Source: Coemansia sp. RSA 1804 (Eukaryota > Kickxellomycota > Kickxellomycetes > Kickxellales > Kickxellaceae). Taken from it: a stretch of DNA of 42,760 bases. Each line of letters begins with the position of its first letter. Position 1 is the stretch's first letter. The translations under genes and the position numbers were made by a program. Below, piece by piece: positions 37,849 to 42,760 of the stretch. The stretch covers positions 1 to 42,760 of the forward strand of contig JANBTH010000063.1 of the NCBI GenBank assembly GCA_027578815.1. Direction: 5' to 3'. The notes below the pieces were generated by a model. It did not search any database. It saw only the letters and a program-made list of their open reading frames with translations, and was not told the origin of the DNA.

Positions 37849-40800
37849 TCATGTATTTGCACTAAACTCATGTACTAGCTGTGCAAATGGTCCGTCCATT
37901 TGAGCAAGCAGGGCTTGTGGCTTACCAACCTGTACGACCTTTCCGCCATCCATAACCACAATGCGGTCACTCGAACCAAGCACTGTATCCAGACGATGCG
38001 CAATGGTAATCACCGTGCTGTCCTTGAACTCGTTGCCAATAGCCGCGTGCATAATCCGATCCGTGTGTGGATCAACATTTGCCGTTGCTTCATCAAGCAC
38101 TAGGATCTTGCGCGAACGAAGCAGTGCACGGCACAGACTAACCAGCTGCCGCTGTCCAATGCTAAAGTTGCGGCCCTCAAACTCAATCCACTTGCCAAGG
38201 CCACTGCGTAGCACTGGAGATCTTGAGTCAACACGAATCCGGCGCCAGCACTTGTGTGGTCCTGCCACCAAGCGCTGCCTACGCTCGCGCTCATGGCCAA
38301 CCGAGGAAAGCGACAAAGCACTTGATGGGGTTTCCAGGTGTTGGGCCTCTTGGACGACCACCTTTCCCAGCTCCGTAACCTCCTTTCTGTTGATCAGATC
38401 AACCAGCTGGGCCTTGATAATGGCTGCCCAAATGTCCTCAACCGTGTGCTGGTGCAAGGGATCCAAGTTGTCGCGCACTGATCCATAGAACAGCGCTGGG
38501 TCTTGAGGAATAATCGCCAGTCTCGATCGCAACTCGCTTAGCTCAATTCCTGAAATATCAATACCGTCAATCTGGATACTTCCGGCTTCCCCTTCAACCA
38601 GTCGGAAAAGCGCTTTGGCCAGCGACGACTTGCCTGCTCCAGTTCTGCCGACTACGCCAATCTTCTCGCCTGGCTGGATGTCCAGCGTAATGTTGTCCAA
38701 TGCGCGTTGTGCCTGCTCGTTATATCGCATACTGTAACCAGCAAACCGAATGGCCCCTTGGTCGGGCCATTGCTCAGGCACAGGTAACAAGGCACCGGAC
38801 TTTTTCTTCTTTGAACCGTCTCTCTCGCTCGGAAGATCTACAAACTGCCTGTAGCTGCGAATGTGGCTTGAATAATCAACCAGCCGCTGTTTGATCTTGA
38901 CAACCGTTTCAAGCACGTATATCAGCTTTGAGGAGCTATTGATAAAGTCTACAGCATGTGCAGACCCTAACGTTGCTTCCAGTCCGCGTGCATGCCTAAA
39001 GACAAAAAACGCCATAATAACCATGACCTTTATCGCCTCACGCATAATGCAGCGCATTGCGTCGCATAGTCCACTTGTCGACATTGTAATGTGCGAGTGC
39101 TTGACAGAAACATCCGAATCCTTCATCAGCTGTTCCATAAAATGCTCATCACGACCAAGACCCCGGATTGCGTGTGCTCCGTTGACAACAGTCTGCCAGG
39201 CTTGCACCATGCGTGTGCGAATAATAATACCGGCCTCACTGACTGTCAGCTGGACAGGCAGGAACACACTGTCTATTAGTGCATTGCTGTAGACCACGGC
39301 AGGGACAACAAACACTGCAACCAAAGGAATCGTTGTCCAAACCCTATACAATGCTGCCAATAGAGACACGACATTCATTAGCTCAAGCTTTAAAAAGTAC
39401 GGCAGTGTGCCGCGAATCATTGCTGTTGAGCTGTAGAACGCCGTGGCAATCATTGGCTCTGGCGTGCTGTTGAAAAACGACAGCGGCGAGTGCACTATGC
39501 CACGGATAAACTCTGCGTTGATGTGGGGTGCACAGTATCTCCTGGTTATATAGGTTCCCATCAGTGTCTCCAAATGAATTAAGGACATCCGGGTTGTTGT
39601 TGCCGCATAATCAATCTGTAGGTACCGGATTATTGCCTCTCTTTGTGCACTTTTGCACTGTGTTTGGTTTCGGCTTTCGGTCAGAATATCGCGCAGTTTG
39701 CGCTGCACATAGCTCCATGTAAACCCGTCTATTATTGCCAGAGTCGCCGCCAAACTGATTACAGTCCATCCGCATATGCGAAAGTAATACATAAAGTTGT
39801 TTGATTTTGAAGTTGGCGATGCAACATCTGCTTTCTGAATGTTCTGCCGTTTGCTTGACGTTGATCCAGTCTTTGGCTCTGGCTTTGTAGTAAAGGAAGA
39901 GTGTCTCAGATGCGGTGATGGATGTGCGTCGTGTGGAGAATGTGGTTTGAAGGGTTTAGGCGTTTGAGAGACTGTTGTTTTAATCTGGCCATCAGCAACA
40001 CGTACAACGAGATCAGCAAATGGCAGCACAGTTTCAGTACTAGTAACTAGAATACGGGTCTTGTTTAAAAGCAGGGCATCAGGGCCCAACAGCACACGAT
40101 CTAGCAAGTACCGTGCAACCATAGGGTCAACAGCAGCCAGGGTGTCATCTAGGAGGTATGTGTCCGCGTCAGTATACAATGACCGCGCAAGCACAATACG
40201 CGCATGCTGGCCACCAGAAACAGTTGCTCCACGGTCGCCTACTGTTGTCAGATCACCATTTGCCAAGAGCGCAAAATCCAAGCCCAGCGCACAAGCATCC
40301 GTTACTTTCTTGTATCTTTCTTGGTTGTACTCGCTGCCAAATGTAATATTGTCTCGTATGGTTCTCCCACTCATAATAAACCCACGCTGTGGTACGTGAA
40401 CTACACGGCCCGACGAGTACCCGGTGCCTCGGGAAACCTCCATTTCGCGTGCAATTGCACACAAAAGCGAGGACTTTCCCTGTCCAACTGGCCCGGTAAC
40501 CATAACCATTTGCCCATGTGCAATCCGCAAAGAAACATTGTGCAGAATTGGCGCGTCACCGCCCCAGGTAAGGTTGCAGTCGTCCAACTCGACGGCAAAC
40601 TCTGCGGTAGAATGCTCCTTTGCAGAGACAGTGTGGTTTGTCTGTGGATTCAGACAAAACTCGACAATCCTGTTAGACTCGCGAACGTTCTGCCAATGGA
40701 TGGCAGACTTGAACAGCCCAATGACTTGTTCTACCAAAAGATGCAGCTGTGACTTTGTTTTTAAGAGCTCAGCGTTGGACATTGGCAGCTTCTGTGGCTG

Positions 40801-42273
40801 TGAAGTAAAGAACGACTGCACAGCAACCAACGTAATCAGATGGGGCATTGTGCTGTTAAAGACATCAAACACAACCTTTGACAGCTTGCGCACCACCCGT
40901 ACTAAACGAGAATAAACCGCATCGTCGTCATCGTCGTCGTAGTACGTATTTGCCCACTGGATGTATTTGCTTTCCCAAGCGTAGAGCTTTATAGACGTAA
41001 TCGATGCACATATCTCTTCAATATGGTCATATGACTGCAGCACAATCCGTCTGCTTGTTGCCCAGTCCACAGCAACACGCGCAACGCGTGTGGCCAAGCA
41101 CAAGGCGATTGTACCTAGCACAGCCCATCCAGCAATTGTTCGGTCTCCACCCATCGAATGAGCAACCATGATAACCGATGTTGCAGCCCTTATTGCGTCC
41201 GAGACATGGCCAAGCACGTCAAACACCGCTTGAGTCAGCTCGAAAGGGTGGAAATTAGAGTACCGGTACATGTGCTCGTTATGGAGCGCTGCATGTTGGA
41301 GTGGTTTTCGTAATATCACGCGCTCAATCGTGTCTGCAATCCTCGATTGTTCGTCCTTGCGCCAATTGCGCATCCTCACCGACTGTTTTTCTACAACGTG
41401 TGCACATGCGGCAATAACTATGTAACCAAAAACACGAACTGCCGTTGGTGATTTGGTTGGATCAGACTCGTCGAGCGCAGCCAGAATTTTTCCAAACATT
41501 ACTAAATTCGTGTGTGCGGCTGCGTTGATTGCTTGTTCGGCTAGAAAGATCGGAATGTACGGAAACGCTGCCATTCGAGCAATTGCTCTGAGAACAAAGA
41601 ATCTTTTTCCTGGGTTGTAGACAAACTCGCTGGCGGTGTCCTGTGCGGTGTATCGGGCACACAGGCGTGGCCAAGCATCCAAAAGCAGTCGTGGGGCGTT
41701 GGCCCATTCAGCGCTGACTGCCTTGTTCCTGTAGGCATATCGCGTCAGGGTCAGCGCATCAATAAAAAACGCGTCCTTCAACGTCTGTTGCAGCAATTCT
41801 AGCTCTTGCATGGATAAGCCTACTATAATTAGAGCAACATGCAGCAATGCAATTGCTGTTGCAGCTACAATGGAGATGTGTTCCGTAGATAACACGCTGA
41901 TTGCCGCAGTGCTAAACGCATGTGTTGCACTAAATGCAATTGTTGCATATCTTGGAACCCAGGCGACGTGCTCGTGTTGGTGCATTCTAATAAACCCAAC
42001 CACCACCAGTGCCATCAGACGGAAGAGCTGGATCCATTGCAAGTATGTGTTGTAGTAATCAGACGATTGGTATTTAGCCAAAGGTAAATTAAAGCTGGGA
42101 TTATTTACAGTTATAGCTGACAGAATAGTCATAATCCATTGCGTGGCCAATGGAAGGCGCATCCGGCGTCCAGCCGGTATATGGAATAAGCACAGCCAGC
42201 ACCCGACACACAGAACCAAAACATCAGCTATGATAGGAGCCAGTTGGCAGTATCCGACAATTGCGTTCATCAT
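37849..42273 (-). CDS. ABCC-type (MRP/YCF1-like) ABC transporter
   Basis: Full-length exporter of the multidrug-resistance-associated subfamily; relatives move glutathione or bile-acid conjugates across vacuolar or plasma membranes. I start it at ATG 42273 (1474 residues). The open frame has an earlier ATG at 42408, but those 45 codons are Phe/Leu/Ile-rich and look like pyrimidine leader. Order: TMD0-like N-terminus, TMD1, NBD1 (Walker A GPVGQGKS with Lys600, signature VSGGQ, Walker B YLLDD), linker, TMD2, NBD2 (GRTGAGKS with Lys1215, signature FSIGQ, LVLDEATANVD, H-loop IAHRLD). NBD1 is degenerate as in this subfamily: the catalytic Glu is Asp and the H-loop His is Ser745 (LVTSTE). NBD2 carries an insert of about 55 residues rich in Ser, Arg and Val between Q-loop and signature. 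Substrate unknown. Confidence 0.93.
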   Translation of the reverse strand: MMNAIVGYCQLAPIIADVLVLCVGCWLCLFHIPAGRRMRLPLATQWIMTILSAITVNNPSFNLPLAKYQSSDYYNTYLQWIQLFRLMALVVVGFIRMHQHEHVAWVPRYATIAFSATHAFSTAAISVLSTEHISIVAATAIALLHVALIIVGLSMQELELLQQTLKDAFFIDALTLTRYAYRNKAVSAEWANAPRLLLDAWPRLCARYTAQDTASEFVYNPGKRFFVLRAIARMAAFPYIPIFLAEQAINAAAHTNLVMFGKILAALDESDPTKSPTAVRVFGYIVIAACAHVVEKQSVRMRNWRKDEQSRIADTIERVILRKPLQHAALHNEHMYRYSNFHPFELTQAVFDVLGHVSDAIRAATSVIMVAHSMGGDRTIAGWAVLGTIALCLATRVARVAVDWATSRRIVLQSYDHIEEICASITSIKLYAWESKYIQWANTYYDDDDDDAVYSRLVRVVRKLSKVVFDVFNSTMPHLITLVAVQSFFTSQPQKLPMSNAELLKTKSQLHLLVEQVIGLFKSAIHWQNVRESNRIVEFCLNPQTNHTVSAKEHSTAEFAVELDDCNLTWGGDAPILHNVSLRIAHGQMVMVTGPVGQGKSSLLCAIAREMEVSRGTGYSSGRVVHVPQRGFIMSGRTIRDNITFGSEYNQERYKKVTDACALGLDFALLANGDLTTVGDRGATVSGGQHARIVLARSLYTDADTYLLDDTLAAVDPMVARYLLDRVLLGPDALLLNKTRILVTSTETVLPFADLVVRVADGQIKTTVSQTPKPFKPHSPHDAHPSPHLRHSSFTTKPEPKTGSTSSKRQNIQKADVASPTSKSNNFMYYFRICGWTVISLAATLAIIDGFTWSYVQRKLRDILTESRNQTQCKSAQREAIIRYLQIDYAATTTRMSLIHLETLMGTYITRRYCAPHINAEFIRGIVHSPLSFFNSTPEPMIATAFYSSTAMIRGTLPYFLKLELMNVVSLLAALYRVWTTIPLVAVFVVPAVVYSNALIDSVFLPVQLTVSEAGIIIRTRMVQAWQTVVNGAHAIRGLGRDEHFMEQLMKDSDVSVKHSHITMSTSGLCDAMRCIMREAIKVMVIMAFFVFRHARGLEATLGSAHAVDFINSSSKLIYVLETVVKIKQRLVDYSSHIRSYRQFVDLPSERDGSKKKKSGALLPVPEQWPDQGAIRFAGYSMRYNEQAQRALDNITLDIQPGEKIGVVGRTGAGKSSLAKALFRLVEGEAGSIQIDGIDISGIELSELRSRLAIIPQDPALFYGSVRDNLDPLHQHTVEDIWAAIIKAQLVDLINRKEVTELGKVVVQEAQHLETPSSALSLSSVGHERERRQRLVAGPHKCWRRIRVDSRSPVLRSGLGKWIEFEGRNFSIGQRQLVSLCRALLRSRKILVLDEATANVDPHTDRIMHAAIGNEFKDSTVITIAHRLDTVLGSSDRIVVMDGGKVVQVGKPQALLAQMDGPFAQLVHEFSANT

Positions 42274-42760
42274 AGTCGATAGCGTAAACGAGAAAGTATC
42301 GAAAGGGGGAAAACAACAATGATAAAAAAGACAGCGTATATAGAATAGAAAAGAGAGAATAATGACAATTGTAAGAAAAAAAGAGAAAAGGGCATAAGAA
42401 TCAAACATCTATTTATTTCATCCGCATATGGGCATACACTTAACAAAAGTTATAAAACCCTGGATGAAATGGGAATTTACGTTTTTTGACGCATATATTC
42501 ACAATCTTTTGTTTTTGACATGCATGTAAGCAAGCCAAAAGAAAAAACAACGAGTGGATTTCTTTTTTTCGCCAACTCTATTTTTATTTCATTCCTTTGC
42601 TCTTCCTTTTTTTCCCATTGAAAGGGTATAATAAAAAAGACACGACATCAATTGAACAAACAATGAAATTGCTGAAATAAAAGAAGTGGAAATTAAGAAC
42701 ACCATTTCTCATTGTTTTTTCTTTTTCTTTTTTCATTCCAGCGGACTATGCAAGGTCGTA
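42274..42760. other. ABC transporter upstream region
   Basis: About 490 bp of A/T- and pyrimidine-rich DNA to the window edge. The part up to 42408 is open in frame with the transporter and could add 45 residues to it. No other gene seen. Confidence 0.4.

Overview
The window is nuclear DNA of a fungus. It carries a fungal-type I fatty acid synthase (FAS), SUN-family and DUF3533 (SNG1-like) proteins, spliceosomal introns, and long AT- or pyrimidine-rich spacers. A beta-alpha fused FAS, a BRIP1/FANCJ-type helicase (a gene I do not know from budding yeast), a CBM96/DNRLRE-like secreted protein and a membrane-anchored trypsin-like protein suggest an early-diverging lineage such as Kickxellomycotina (Coemansia-like). 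That placement is inference, not proof. Many reading frames have their first ATG well inside the longest open frame; starts were moved there and this is stated per gene.

Layout. 0.1-3.1 kb (-): BRIP1/FANCJ-like DNA helicase. 3.3-4.2 kb (-): AA9 copper polysaccharide monooxygenase. 4.2-6.5 kb: AT-rich desert with decayed coding fragments. 6.5-18.0 kb (-): one giant FAS gene (3788 residues, one intron) that lacks the C-terminal phosphopantetheinyl transferase domain. 18.0-20.1 kb: long AT-rich bidirectional promoter region. 20.1-22.6 kb (+): a short-chain dehydrogenase with an odd cofactor motif, then an SNG1-like membrane protein. 23.0-25.2 kb (+): CBM96-like secreted protein, xanthine/hypoxanthine phosphoribosyltransferase, and a 120-residue protein of unknown function. 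25.6-27.3 kb (+): SUB2/UAP56 with a 308-nt intron. 27.4-27.6 kb (-): small membrane protein. 27.6-29.6 kb: pyrimidine-rich leader with a likely 5'UTR intron. 29.6-30.7 kb (+): SUN-family cell-wall protein. 30.9-32.1 kb (-): START-like lipid-binding protein. 32.8-35.6 kb (-): MCM6. 36.0-37.4 kb (-): membrane-anchored trypsin-like protein whose catalytic triad is entirely replaced. 37.8-42.3 kb (-): ABCC-type transporter.

The genes do not form one pathway. They mix DNA replication and repair (MCM6, BRIP1), mRNA export (SUB2), purine salvage (HPT1), lipid synthesis and handling (FAS, START-like protein, perhaps the SDR and SNG1-like pair), cell-wall or polysaccharide work (AA9, SUN, CBM96) and transport (ABCC). 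Base composition is mosaic: FAS, SUN, START-like and MCM6 are strongly GC-rich with long antisense shadow frames, while AA9, the pseudoprotease and all spacers are AT-rich.

The best leads are the FAS without its built-in phosphopantetheinyl transferase, the trypsin-fold membrane pseudoprotease, and the AA9 enzyme with a polybasic tail in an AT-rich block. I did not find an obvious multi-gene novel system.
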